In this document: in pieces, positions 17,147 through 24,668 of the stretch | Layout: each line of letters starts with the position of its first letter | Numbering within the stretch: position 1 is the first letter of the stretch | Assembly: GCA_963839525.1 (NCBI GenBank) | Contig: CAWIVJ010000005.1 | Location: forward strand, 558,001-622,000 | DNA: 64,000 bases | Source: CAWIVJ01 sp963839525 | Lineage (GTDB): Bacteria; Cyanobacteriota; Vampirovibrionia; Gastranaerophilales; Gastranaerophilaceae | Direction of reading: 5' to 3' | Translations under genes and position numbers: made by a program | The notes under the pieces: generated by a model | Told to the model about the DNA's origin: nothing | What the model saw: the letters and a program-made list of their open reading frames with translations, nothing else | Database searches by the model: none

Positions 17147-17402
17147 TTTCTTTTCTTTTTTTCTTGCGATGGAAAAAAAGAAAAGAAACCGAACCGAAAA
17201 GAAAAGAAAAAAACACGCGTACAAAGTGTCAAAGCGTCAGGGCTCTGCCCTGAAACCCGAAATTCTTTTGATGAGTTTGCTCATCAAAAGAATTTTTAAA
17301 GTGAGGACTTATGTCCTCGCTGTGCCCCGCAGGGAAAAGAGTGTTTCTCTTTCTTTCATCCATTTCTTTCTCTTTGCGTCGATATCAAAGAGAAAGAAAT
17401 GG
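17147..17402. repeat. Array of five consecutive perfect hairpins
   Basis: Hairpin 1 has a 17-bp stem, TTTCTTTTCTTTTTTTC at 17147-17163 with 17172-17188. Hairpin 2 is CAGGGC-TCT-GCCCTG at 17239-17253. Hairpin 3 has a 14-bp stem, AATTCTTTTGATGA at 17261-17274 with 17281-17294. Hairpin 4 is GAGGAC-TTAT-GTCCTC at 17303-17318. Hairpin 5 has a 17-bp stem, CCATTTCTTTCTCTTTG at 17360-17376 with 17386-17402. No gene is supported. It looks like a composite palindromic repeat unit or a structured transcript rather than ordinary spacer. Confidence 0.8.
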
Positions 17403-17421
17403 ACATAACAAAAATAAAGTA

Positions 17422-17712
17422 TTAACCTTTTTCTCTCAAAATAATTTCGTAACCCAAAACTTCGGCTATTTCTGCAAGTTCTGAAACTCGCAAAGTTTTA
17501 TTTCTTATTTTGTTACTCAAATTATTTATTTTATCGGTTTTACCGTATACAGAATTAATTTTCTCTTTTAATTTTCCGAGGGTATAACCCTTTGTTGATG
17601 CAAGAAATTTAATCTGTGAATTAATATCTTCTGTATGCAATGAATATTCTTTCTTCATAATAAAAGTATACTTTTTATTAAAAAATGAAACAAACATATT
17701 GACTTTATCCAT
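17422..17712 (-). CDS. Small XRE/DUF6471-like helix-turn-helix protein
   Basis: Up to 96 residues; an internal ATG at 17658 would give 78. The core IKFLASTKGYTLGKLKEKIN, then a helix pair and LRVSELAEIAEVLGYEII, matches the compact HTH found in small chromosomal DNA-binding proteins (XRE-like, DUF6471-like). No effector domain is present. Neither start has a strong ribosome site. It is bounded by palindromic repeats on both sides, and the small gene at 17916 lies divergently beyond them. Confidence 0.6.
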   Translation of the reverse strand: MDKVNMFVSFFNKKYTFIMKKEYSLHTEDINSQIKFLASTKGYTLGKLKEKINSVYGKTDKINNLSNKIRNKTLRVSELAEIAEVLGYEIILREKG

Positions 17713-17758
17713 TATTTAATGTATTATCCCATTAAAAGATGTGATAGTTTAACAAATT

Positions 17759-17847
17759 CATGTTGTTGGGCAAGCATGCCCAACCTACTTTTAAGCCCTA
17801 TCCTGTAGGACGGGCAGGTGGTAAATGTGCCCCTGCCCGGCAACATG
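17759..17847. repeat. GC-richer nested palindromic repeat
   Basis: CATGTTG at 17759 pairs with CAACATG at 17841. Inside lie GTTGGGCA-AGCA-TGCCCAAC (17765-17784) and GGGCAGG (17812-17818) pairing with CCTGCCC (17832-17838). The base composition differs sharply from the surrounding AT-rich DNA, suggesting an inserted element. Together with 17147-17402 it brackets the HTH gene. Confidence 0.75.
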
Positions 17848-17915
17848 AAAAGAAAAATAAGATTATCAGGGCGCAATGCAATACAGCTATTCCGCCGAAA
17901 TGAAAGGAAAAAACC

Positions 17916-18080
17916 ATGTCAAAAATTAGTTTAGCAGAAGCATTAGAGCAAGATATACGTGATCTGAAAGGAGTGTTTGCATACGAAAAATACGGAATGA
18001 CAAAAGAACAAGCCCGAAAACAGGCTCAGGGGATAATTAAAAATTTAAAAGACCACATTGAGGATCTAATTAAAAAATAA
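17916..18080 (+). CDS. Small 54-residue helical protein, unknown
   Basis: ATG 17916 is preceded by AAAGGA at good spacing. The product begins MSKISLAEALEQDIRDLKGV and continues through KYGMTKEQARKQAQGIIKNL to end in KK. It is predicted all-helical and charged, with a rhythm like a short DNA-binding or dimerisation helix hairpin. No family is recognised. It ends 3 bp before the convergent ubiE stop codon. Codon use and ribosome site look genuine despite its small size. Confidence 0.6.
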   Translation: MSKISLAEALEQDIRDLKGVFAYEKYGMTKEQARKQAQGIIKNLKDHIEDLIKK

Positions 18081-18083
18081 TTT

Positions 18084-18782
18084 TTATAATTTCTGCGAAA
18101 TTTGCGAAGCAATTTGTCCGAACAGATAATTTTTATTTTTTACATTATAAAATCCTGTTTTTTTATATATTTCAACAAGCTTTGATTGTGACGGAAAAGT
18201 TTCGTTTGAAATTGCAAGATATTTATAAGGAGTTTCGTCCCCGTGAAAAATTTTACCTAAAATTGCAATCCAGATATACATATAAGGTTTTAAAAATAAA
18301 TTAAAAAATTTGTTGGGCTTTCCCAAATCAAGGTTTATAAAATTTCCGCCCTTTTTCAAAACCCGATAAATTTCTTTCAGAGCTTTATCTAAATCTTCAA
18401 TGTTCCTGAGCCCGAAAGAAATTATGCATAAATCAAAACTTTCGTCTTCAAAAGGCAGTTGAGTGCAATCCGTTTCCAAAAATTCAATATCAGGATGCTT
18501 TTTTCTTGCAATTTCAAGCATCTTAGGTGAAAAATCTACTCCAACAATTTCAGCTTGAGGGTATTCTTTTTTTAAAAGCCCTGCTAAATCTCCTGTTCCG
18601 CTGCATAAATCAAGTATTTTATAATTTGAGTTAAATTTTAGATTTTTTATAATATTTTTTTTAATTCTCTTATGTAATCCCAAACTCATAATGTTGTTCA
18701 TTTTGTCATAATCAGCAGAGATATGATCAAACATCTCTTTTATAATTTGAGGTGTTTTAGAAAAATTATTTTGGATTGCCAC
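18084..18782 (-). CDS. ubiE: Demethylmenaquinone/ubiquinone methyltransferase (MenG/UbiE)
   Basis: 232 residues. SAM-dependent C-methylation of demethylmenaquinone; in an anaerobe the product would be menaquinone. Visible: N-terminal MFDHISADYDKMNNIMSLG family signature, SAM motif ILDLCSGTGDLAG (~55), and FDLCIISFGLRNI (~110). The only plausible start is GTG 18782, giving VAIQNNFSKT. That GTG, the next two codons, and GAGGAA upstream all lie in a palindromic-type intergenic repeat (GCAATCC end), so the initiation region appears to have been supplied by the repeat. Other menaquinone genes are not in this window. Confidence 0.93.
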   Translation of the reverse strand: MAIQNNFSKTPQIIKEMFDHISADYDKMNNIMSLGLHKRIKKNIIKNLKFNSNYKILDLCSGTGDLAGLLKKEYPQAEIVGVDFSPKMLEIARKKHPDIEFLETDCTQLPFEDESFDLCIISFGLRNIEDLDKALKEIYRVLKKGGNFINLDLGKPNKFFNLFLKPYMYIWIAILGKIFHGDETPYKYLAISNETFPSQSKLVEIYKKTGFYNVKNKNYLFGQIASQISQKL

Positions 18783-18830
18783 GTCGCTCGTTCCTCACTC
18801 CTCGCAATGATTAGGCCTCTCCTAGCAATG
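18775..18830 (-). repeat. Intergenic repeat overlapping the ubiE start
   Basis: On the minus strand it reads CATTGCGAGGAGTGAGGAAC then GAGCGACGTGGCAATCC. This is the widespread kind of intergenic repeat beginning CATTGCGAGG and ending GTGGCAATCC. It carries AGGAG and GAGGAA at usable distance from the GTG start of ubiE. Confidence 0.6.
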
Positions 18831-18867
18831 ACATACTTCTAAGGCTCTTACCTCGTCTGGAATTATG

Positions 18868-19152
18868 TCACTTCTTAAAATAATCACAAACAAGAGTTTT
18901 TTTATGCGGAATAAATTTTTTAACTTTCGATAAAAAATTATTTGTTTCTAAATCTTGTAATTCTTTATTTAAAATGGCTTTTTCAAGCACTACTTTATTA
19001 TATAAATCAGAGCAAACAGATGATTTATCAATATGATTCTCTAATTTTTTTAATTGTATCTCTTTTTCTTTTATAGAGCTTTTTAAATATTGTACTTTAT
19101 TATGTTTTTTCACAAAGGGGTTCCTTTTTATATCAGAAAGCAAACTCAACAA
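18868..19152 (-). CDS. Hypothetical coiled-coil protein, start unclear
   Basis: 94 residues, highly charged, with a heptad-like stretch YLKSSIKEKEIQLKKLENHI and a basic tail KVKKFIPHKKTLVCDYFKK. The frame opens only with TTG codons at 19152/19149 and has no ribosome site. An upstream ATG lies in another frame and stops early. The 5' end may therefore be damaged. No family is recognised. Confidence 0.4.
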   Translation of the reverse strand: MLSLLSDIKRNPFVKKHNKVQYLKSSIKEKEIQLKKLENHIDKSSVCSDLYNKVVLEKAILNKELQDLETNNFLSKVKKFIPHKKTLVCDYFKK

Positions 19153-19204
19153 TTATAAAAATAATACTTTTTCATAAATTTTAAATCCACCATAAAAGGG
19201 ATTT

Positions 19205-19765
19205 CTAGGAATTTATGGGAATGGGTGCAGGTTGAAGGTTGAAACCTAGTTCCAATGCTTTCAAATTAAGCGGTAAAAGATTTTTTCTATGTTCAGGCAA
19301 AACCATATCTATTGCTCCATGCAAGGTTTCAATAGAGGTTAATTTAGAAATTTTTGCCAGTATTCCAAGAGAAATTATGTTGGAAAACTTTATACCTCCA
19401 ATCTCGCTTGCCAAAGCGCTTATTGGTGCAAAAAAGTAATTTACGTCAATTCTTGAGCGAATTTCTTTAACCAATGAAGAATTTGCAATTATCCAACCGC
19501 CTTTTTTGAGTTTTGGAAGAAATCTGTCAAGGGAGAGCTGGTTTAGGGCAATAATAAAATCAGCTTCTTTTTTATTTACCGAGCTTACAGCTTCATCTGA
19601 TGTTACAATTTCACAATTAACTGTTCCCCCACGCATTTCAGCACCATAGCAAGGATACCAGGTTACATTTTTATCATCAAGCATTAAAGCATTTGCAAGT
19701 ACTTCTCCTGCAAATAAAATTCCTTGTCCGCCAAATCCGGCTATTAATACACTATTTTCTGTCAT
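19205..19765 (-). CDS. 2-oxoacid:ferredoxin oxidoreductase, gamma subunit
   Basis: 186 residues from ATG 19765. Contains GFGGQGILFAGEVLANAL at the N-terminus and YGAEMRGGTVNCEIVTSDE, both hallmarks of the POR/KOR/VOR gamma domain that helps bind CoA and transmit electrons. The longer frame starting at 19825 would overlap the beta gene, so I prefer the internal ATG (MTENSVLIAG). It is the last gene of a four-gene operon with a ferredoxin, alpha and beta subunits. Substrate (branched-chain 2-oxoacid or 2-oxoglutarate) cannot be fixed from sequence alone. Confidence 0.9.
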   Translation of the reverse strand: MTENSVLIAGFGGQGILFAGEVLANALMLDDKNVTWYPCYGAEMRGGTVNCEIVTSDEAVSSVNKKEADFIIALNQLSLDRFLPKLKKGGWIIANSSLVKEIRSRIDVNYFFAPISALASEIGGIKFSNIISLGILAKISKLTSIETLHGAIDMVLPEHRKNLLPLNLKALELGFNLQPAPIPINS

Positions 19766-19790
19766 AATTTCTTTTCTCTGTTTTTTATTC

Positions 19791-20540
19791 TTACTCTTTA
19801 TACACTCCGAGCGGATAAACTTCAAAAAGTTCTTTTCTTATCCTTTCGTGCGATTCTTGTGGTGTCATATGCCAATTAGTCGGGCATGTTGAAAGAATTT
19901 CCACAAAACCGAAACCCAATCCTTTTAATTGTACTTCAAAAGCTTTTTTAATCAATTCTTTTGTCTTTTTAATGTTTTGAATTGTATCCAAAGCCCCTCT
20001 TGCAGAAAATGCTGTTCCATCACACAGGGCAATTTGTTCAGCTATTTTCATAGGATACCCATGATATTCCTTGTTTCTTCCGTTTGAAGAGGTTGTTGTA
20101 ACCTGCCCCATAATAGTTGTGGGCCCGCCTTGACCGCCTGTCATACCGTAAGTTGTGTTATTTATACAAATTGCAGTTACTTTTTCTCCTCTAAGTGCTG
20201 CATGCATTGATTCAGCAAGCCCTATTGAAGCAAAATCACCGTCACCCTGATATGTAAATACAAATTTATCCGGATTTGTTCTTTTAACACCTGTTGCTGC
20301 TGCCAAAGCACGACCATGAGGAGCTTCTATGCAATCCGTGTTTACATAATTATAAAGCATAACAGAACAGCCAATTGAAGCTACGGCAATAGTTTTTTCC
20401 CTCAAATTAAATTCATCTAAAAGTTCGGTTGTAAGACGAATTGCAAGTCCATGATCACATCCTTGGCAAAATGGAAATTTTGCATCCGGTTTAAGTGATT
20501 TTGGTATTTCAAATATTTTATTTTCTGTTGTTGTTTGCAT
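19791..20540 (-). CDS. 2-oxoacid:ferredoxin oxidoreductase, beta (TPP-binding) subunit
   Basis: 249 residues. Binds thiamine pyrophosphate. FCQGCDHGLAIRLTTELLDE is the usual N-terminal family start. FTYQGDGDFASIGLAESMHA is the TPP/Mg motif (GDGD...), and INNTTYGMTGGQGGPTT is the conserved active-site segment. Size and motifs are closest to VorA/KorB-type subunits that work with a separate 350-residue alpha chain. It begins 3 bp after the alpha gene stops, implying translational coupling. Confidence 0.92.
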   Translation of the reverse strand: MQTTTENKIFEIPKSLKPDAKFPFCQGCDHGLAIRLTTELLDEFNLREKTIAVASIGCSVMLYNYVNTDCIEAPHGRALAAATGVKRTNPDKFVFTYQGDGDFASIGLAESMHAALRGEKVTAICINNTTYGMTGGQGGPTTIMGQVTTTSSNGRNKEYHGYPMKIAEQIALCDGTAFSARGALDTIQNIKKTKELIKKAFEVQLKGLGFGFVEILSTCPTNWHMTPQESHERIRKELFEVYPLGVYKE

Positions 20541-20542
20541 TT

Positions 20543-21601
20543 TTATCCTTTTTTATTGACAAGTTCTTTTATTTTTCTTTCTATTTCTTCAACTCCCAGC
20601 CATTGTCCCACCGGTTTGCCAAAAAATTCAACGGGGACTTTACCGTTAACTGCAAGTTTTACATCTTTTACCATTTGTCCCATATTCATTTCTATTACAA
20701 GGAAATTCTTTGTTTTTTGTGCTAATTCTTGTATTTTTTGTGTCGGAAACGGATAAAGTGTAACAGGTCTTACCATTCCTACTTTTAGACCTTGCTCCCT
20801 ACAGATTTTGATGGCAGATTTAACATTTCTGGTTAAAGAACCGAAACAAGAAACAATTAAATCAGCATCTTCTGTAAAATATTCTTCAAAATCCTGCTCA
20901 TTTTCTTCAATAACTCTATATTTTTCAAATAACTTTTTAACTCTTTTTTGTAAAATTTCTTCTTGAGGTTCTAAAGAATAAATTGCTCTGGGAGCCCGAT
21001 TTTTAGCGCCTGTAAGCGCCCAATCTTCACATGAAACTTCGGGATAAGGATATTCTTTGAATTCTACCGGTTCCATCATTTGCCCTAAAAGACCATCAGC
21101 TAAAAGAATAACAGGATTTTTGTATTTTCTGGATAAATAAAAACATTTATAAGTTAAATCGATACACTCCTGAATAGTGGAAGGAGCAAGCACAATTGTT
21201 TTGTAATCACCGTTCCCGCCGCCTATTGTTGCCTGATTATAATCACCCTGTGCCGGATAAATATACCCTAAGCCGGGACCGGCTCTCATAACGCTTATTA
21301 AAACAATCGGCAATTCATCTAAAGCAGCATAAGAAAGCGTTTCCTGCATAAGTGCTACAGCACAGGAAGATGAAGAAGTCATAGCTTTAGCTCCTGTTGA
21401 ACAGGCTCCTAATACCATATTTATAGCTGCGATTTCGCTTTCGGCAGAAACATAAGCACGACCTAATTCTTGCATTTTTTTGCTCATAAATTCACCGATT
21501 TCACTTTGTGGAGTAATCGGATAACCGAAATAACCATCACAACCAGCATTTATTGCTGCTTGTGCGAGTGCATAATTACCTTTGGTCAATTGTTTTGTCA
21601 T
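20543..21601 (-). CDS. vorB: 2-oxoacid:ferredoxin oxidoreductase, alpha subunit (VorB-like)
   Basis: 352 residues. The pyrimidine-binding and domain-II chain of the enzyme that decarboxylates 2-oxoacids to acyl-CoA while reducing ferredoxin. Diagnostic segments: GNYALAQAAINAGCDGYFGY with PITPQSEIGEF, AMTSSSSCAVALMQE, and VIEMNMGQMVKDVKLAVNGK near the C-terminus. Length matches VorB (3-methyl-2-oxobutanoate dehydrogenase) annotations in gut anaerobes, so the symbol reflects that similarity. Biochemical specificity could equally be 2-oxoglutarate. Confidence 0.9.
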   Translation of the reverse strand: MTKQLTKGNYALAQAAINAGCDGYFGYPITPQSEIGEFMSKKMQELGRAYVSAESEIAAINMVLGACSTGAKAMTSSSSCAVALMQETLSYAALDELPIVLISVMRAGPGLGYIYPAQGDYNQATIGGGNGDYKTIVLAPSTIQECIDLTYKCFYLSRKYKNPVILLADGLLGQMMEPVEFKEYPYPEVSCEDWALTGAKNRAPRAIYSLEPQEEILQKRVKKLFEKYRVIEENEQDFEEYFTEDADLIVSCFGSLTRNVKSAIKICREQGLKVGMVRPVTLYPFPTQKIQELAQKTKNFLVIEMNMGQMVKDVKLAVNGKVPVEFFGKPVGQWLGVEEIERKIKELVNKKG

Positions 21602-21647
21602 TTATTTTATTACCTTTTTGGTTCAATAAAAAGCAAAAAGTAATTTA

Positions 21648-21866
21648 TTACCTTTCGCTTTTTACAACTTCTGTTATTGCTAAATCAGGACATCTGATTG
21701 CACACAAAGCACATCCCAGACATTGATTTTCAGGATCAAAAAATTCTATAGGAAAAGCCCCTAAACCATTTGCTTCAGTTCCTTTTTTTATCAAATTTTT
21801 AGGGCACACATCAACACATAAGTAGCATGCTTTACACTTTTTTTTGTCGATTTTTATATAGTTCAC
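21648..21866 (-). CDS. 2x[4Fe-4S] ferredoxin-like delta subunit of 2-oxoacid oxidoreductase
   Basis: 72 residues with two cluster motifs: CKACYLCVDVCPK (~11-23) and CLGCALCAIRCPD (~49-61). It is the electron-accepting subunit and the first gene of the operon. The start is GTG 21866, preceded by AGAAGGG at suitable spacing. The LIKKGTEANGLGAFPIEFF linker between clusters is normal for VorD/KorD-type proteins. The complex feeds electrons to free ferredoxin in the cytoplasm. Confidence 0.92.
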   Translation of the reverse strand: MNYIKIDKKKCKACYLCVDVCPKNLIKKGTEANGLGAFPIEFFDPENQCLGCALCAIRCPDLAITEVVKSER

Positions 21867-22100
21867 AAGTCTTACCCTTCTAGTTAAAATATTTTAACAC
21901 AAATAAAACTAAAAAGAAAGAAATAAAAAAATGTAAACTTTTAAATTAATAGGAATTTTATAAAATAACAAAAACAAAAAATTTTGTCTTAATACTATTG
22001 GGTAGAGAAACAAAGAAAAAATAGTTGGTTATAATAAATAAAATATTAGACTGACGGCTTCTTGACAATCAACCATTTATAAAATACGATATTAAAATAA

Positions 22101-22171
22101 GGAGGCATCGCCAAGTGGTAAGGCAGAGGCCTGCAAAGCCTTTATCCCCAGTTCGAATCTGGGTGCCTCCT
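22101..22171 (+). tRNA. tRNA-Cys (anticodon GCA)
   Basis: The acceptor stem GGAGGCA pairs with TGCCTCC. The D-arm contains AAGTGGTAAGG, the anticodon loop CTGCAAA gives GCA, and the T-loop is TTCGAAT. No CCA is encoded. A plausible transcript continues toward tRNA-Val. Confidence 0.95.
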
Positions 22172-22336
22172 TTTAAGTTAAAAAAAATGAATAGTTGAAA
22201 GAATTAATTTTTTTTATTCAGTTTTTTATTCTTTTTGTGAAAATGATTGGTATTTTGTTAAAGGCAAACTGACTGGATATAAGGTTTTGGGAGAGGTAGA
22301 TAGCGCACTCACCCGAAGGGTAAAAGACAAAGAGAT

Positions 22337-22411
22337 GGGCGATTGGCGCAGTGGTAGCGCACTTGCTCGACACGCAAGGGGTCACTGGTTCAAATCCAGT
22401 ATCGCCCACCA
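22337..22411 (+). tRNA. tRNA-Val (anticodon GAC), CCA encoded
   Basis: The acceptor stem GGGCGAT pairs with ATCGCCC, followed by A and encoded CCA. The anticodon stem CTTGC/GCAAG encloses loop TCGACAC (GAC). The T-arm has GGTTCAAATCC. The antisense strand gives a spurious protein beginning MVGDTGFEPVTP, a well-known artefact of tRNA genes. Confidence 0.95.
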
Positions 22412-22416
22412 TAAAA

Positions 22417-22446
22417 AAGAGAGTTCATAGATGAACTCTCTTTTTT
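22417..22446 (+). terminator. Intrinsic terminator after tRNA-Val
   Basis: AGAGAGTTCAT and ATGAACTCTCT form an 11-bp stem with a 2-nt loop, followed by a T6 run. It ends the tRNA-Cys/tRNA-Val transcript. Confidence 0.85.
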
Positions 22447-22626
22447 ATTGCAGAAAATCCCACGTATAGTGCGGCTTTCTCGGGCTTGATTTTAAACAGA
22501 GAATTTTTTAGAGAGAAATTTTAAAGATTTTTAAGGCAAAATATGCCAAAATTCTCTATTTGCATTTTACCTAGCCCCTTTAGGTTAAAAATTGACTTGT
22601 TTTTAATTTTTTCATACATTGTAAAT

Positions 22627-23007
22627 ATGGATATTGAAGTTTATATACTAAATTCTTTTGCTAAAACATCAATAGGAGGCAATCCTGCAGGTGTAGTTTT
22701 AAATTCCGACATAACCGAAAAACAAATGTTATCAATTGCAAAAATTGTCGGATTTTCAGAGACAGCATTTCTAAATAAAATCAATACAGATTCTTATTCA
22801 ATAAGATTTTTTACTCCTTGTGCAGAGGTTGATTTATGTGGGCATGCTACAATTGCTGCATTTTCACTTCTAAAAATTAAAAATTTAATTTCAGAAGGAA
22901 AATATAAGCTAAATACAAAAGTAGGAAAGATTGACATTACAATTAATAATGAAAAAATTTTTATGACTCAAAAACTTGATTTCATCTTCTACCGAGTTGA
23001 ATCGTGA
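22627..23007 (+). pseudogene. PhzF-family isomerase, truncated
   Basis: Starts at ATG 22627 with the family's N-terminus: VYILNSFAKTSIGGNPAGVV, the active-site GFSETAFL, then IRFFTPCAEVDLCGHATIAA, the PhzF signature. Family members are about 260-300 residues, but this frame leaves the family pattern after ~115 residues (KIFMTQ) where an IS3-type fragment begins, and stops at 23007. The C-terminal domain is missing. A TTGACT-17-TACATT promoter sits so close (22593-22621) that the original transcript would have been nearly leaderless. Confidence 0.85.
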
Positions 23008-23310
23008 ACGGGATCGTCTGTGACTTTTAGTTCTGCCTGTCCAATTTTCAAGTAAAGACTCTTTGCCGAAGTTTTTGGTTTTATTAAGCCAACGACGCAG
23101 GCATCGTTTAGCATTGGTACGTCCTAAAAGATTCAAATTAATGTTGGAATCTAAGAAGATTTGTATAGGAGATTTGCCGAGATAGTATTGTTCAACGGCG
23201 AAGATTTTAAATTCTGACGTGAATTCGACATTACAATCTAAAACTTTAAGTATGTGAGGACATTCTAAAAGTACGATTTTTTCTTGATCTGAAAAATTTT
23301 TGCGTTTCAT
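22909..23310 (-). pseudogene. IS3-family orfA (helix-turn-helix subunit), truncated
   Basis: Starts at ATG 23310 with GAAAGGA upstream. MKRKNFSDQEKIVLLECPHI and TSEFKIFAVEQYYLGKSPIQ, followed by NAKRCLRRWLNKTKNFGKES, match the orfA of IS150/IS3-type elements that recognises the IS ends. Family similarity stops near EDEIKFL (about 22975). From there the frame runs antisense through phzF, so the C-terminus is accidental. The catalytic orfB is absent. Confidence 0.7.
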
Positions 23311-23388
23311 TGTTTTATCCTTTCTTTTTAATTATACGCAAAAGACCCAAAATGGACTTTTTTTACTTGTCCAGTTTTTGGGTCTCAG
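22975..23388 (-). mobile_element. IS3-family element fragment
   Basis: The right end carries AGACCCAAAAACTGGAC (minus strand, near 23386), the usual kind of IS3/IS150 terminal sequence. An internal complementary copy around 23344-23358 forms a hairpin with it. Only orfA remains. The left boundary is inferred from the loss of PhzF similarity. No matching left terminal repeat was found, so this is a decayed copy. Confidence 0.6.
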
Positions 23389-23709
23389 ATCACTTTGGGA
23401 GTTTTTTTTATGGTCAGGTACTAGGGTTTTAGATATTCAAAAGCAGAGCTTTTTCTGGTTCAGCGCAAGTGAGCAGAGGCAAGCAAAATGCGGAGCATTT
23501 TGTGGAGTTGAGCTACGAAACGGAAACGGTTCAGTTTTCGTTGGAGGAGCGAACGGAGCCGTTTAACGCGAACGCAGCAAGACACTCCTACCGTATCCGG
23601 CTTGCATGTTCAGGTTAATTTTAAATATCCTGAAAAATCGACTTTGTCTTTGTTAAATAAATAATTGCTATTATTTATAGGAACAGTTCGCCCCAAAGTT
23701 ATAAAATTG
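23389..23709. other. Gene-free, GC-richer repeat-like segment
   Basis: About 320 bp without a supportable gene. 23440-23570 is clearly GC-richer than the window and contains nested short palindromes (AAAATGCGGAGCATTTT; AAACGG ... CCGTTT). It does not resemble the missing 3' half of phzF. I read it as another palindromic repeat insertion left in a decayed region. Confidence 0.4.
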
Positions 23710-24039
23710 CTAATCATATGGTGAATTATTTAACTCTATTAATGAATCACCAGATAATGCACTATAAGCGAAACAATTTAACTCTCTATTCATATAAGTT
23801 ATTGGCTTACCTTCTATGGGAATAATATAATTAAAATATTCTGATTTTGATTCAAATGTGTTTTCCGCCTTTTTAGCTATAGCAGAAATATTAGTTTTAA
23901 GTTTTTTACATAATAAAAAAGTATAAATTTGATCAGTTTCATTTTTATCTGGATTATATCTTTGGCTTTCAACACCAACTACATTCAAACAAGACATATA
24001 TTTTTGCCAACTAAGACCATTTGTATATTCTCTTTTCAA
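23710..24039 (-). CDS. Hypothetical protein, start unclear
   Basis: 109 residues with no recognised domain. It has mixed polar sequence (YNPDKNETDQIYTFLLCKKL, ENTFESKSEYFNYIIPIEG). It opens with TTG at 24039 with no ribosome site; the first ATG is 14 codons later. It lies in a decayed region and could be part of a broken gene. It is divergent from yjbQ. Confidence 0.35.
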   Translation of the reverse strand: MKREYTNGLSWQKYMSCLNVVGVESQRYNPDKNETDQIYTFLLCKKLKTNISAIAKKAENTFESKSEYFNYIIPIEGKPITYMNRELNCFAYSALSGDSLIELNNSPYD

Positions 24040-24095
24040 ATTGCGAATTGTTTTTATTTTTTTGTTAAAATAAAAACAATATAGGAGTCTCGGCT

Positions 24096-24509
24096 ATGAA
24101 ATTTAAAACGGAATATCTCTGGTTTCACACCCAAAATCATCGTGAATATGTTAATATTACGGATGAAGTGCAGGAAATTGTCGAAAAAAGCGGTGTTCAA
24201 GAAGGTATGGTATTAGTTTCCGCCATGCATATAACAGCAGGAGTTTATGTTAATGATGCCGAAAGCGGCTTAATTGCTGATATTGATAAATGGTTAGAAG
24301 AACTTGCTCCTTTTGATATAAATTATAAACATCACCGTACCGGCGAGACAAACGGCGATAGTCACCTGAAGAGCCTTTTAATCGGACATGAAGTTATAGT
24401 CCCGATTACTGCCGGAAAGCTTGATTTTGGCACCTGGCAGCAAATATATTATGCAGAATTCGATGGTCAAAGACGAAAAAGGTTAATTGTTAAAGTTATG
24501 GGAGAGTAA
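24096..24509 (+). CDS. YjbQ/UPF0047 family protein
   Basis: 137 residues with TAGGAG upstream of ATG. Conserved features: HITAGVYVNDAESGLIADID, the DINYKHHRTGETNGDSHLKS block with its His/Asp cluster, and the C-terminal GTWQQIYYAEFDGQRRKR. Members form trimers; some show weak thiamine-phosphate synthase activity in vitro, but the physiological role is unsettled. Length and all key residues are intact, in contrast with its decayed neighbours. Confidence 0.93.
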   Translation: MKFKTEYLWFHTQNHREYVNITDEVQEIVEKSGVQEGMVLVSAMHITAGVYVNDAESGLIADIDKWLEELAPFDINYKHHRTGETNGDSHLKSLLIGHEVIVPITAGKLDFGTWQQIYYAEFDGQRRKRLIVKVMGE

Positions 24510-24668
24510 ATAAAAAAATTTTATTTAACTCCCTTCTATATCTTTTTGTAGTTGTATTGTAACAAAGTGTTTCAAATTTATTTTATACTTCCAATTTTTA
24601 ATCAATTTTTTTTCACAAAAATTCTTTATATATGTAAGTGTATTATTTAGTGTGTATGAAAGTGAAAT

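Noticed and set aside
17147..17402. CRISPR-like array
   Set aside because: The hairpins are all different from each other, with no repeat-spacer periodicity and no cas genes.
16939..17408. Two open frames of 90-97 residues, rich in Phe/Lys
   Set aside because: They run through perfect hairpins and homopurine tracts, have no ribosome sites and no protein-like pattern.
22172..22336. Possible third tRNA between tRNA-Cys and tRNA-Val (GGTAGATAGCGCACTC stretch)
   Set aside because: No acceptor or T-arm pairing can be drawn; probably chance or a degraded remnant.
22218..22412. 64-residue minus-strand open frame starting MVGDTGFEPVTP
   Set aside because: It is the antisense of tRNA-Val and its flank, a well-known annotation artefact.
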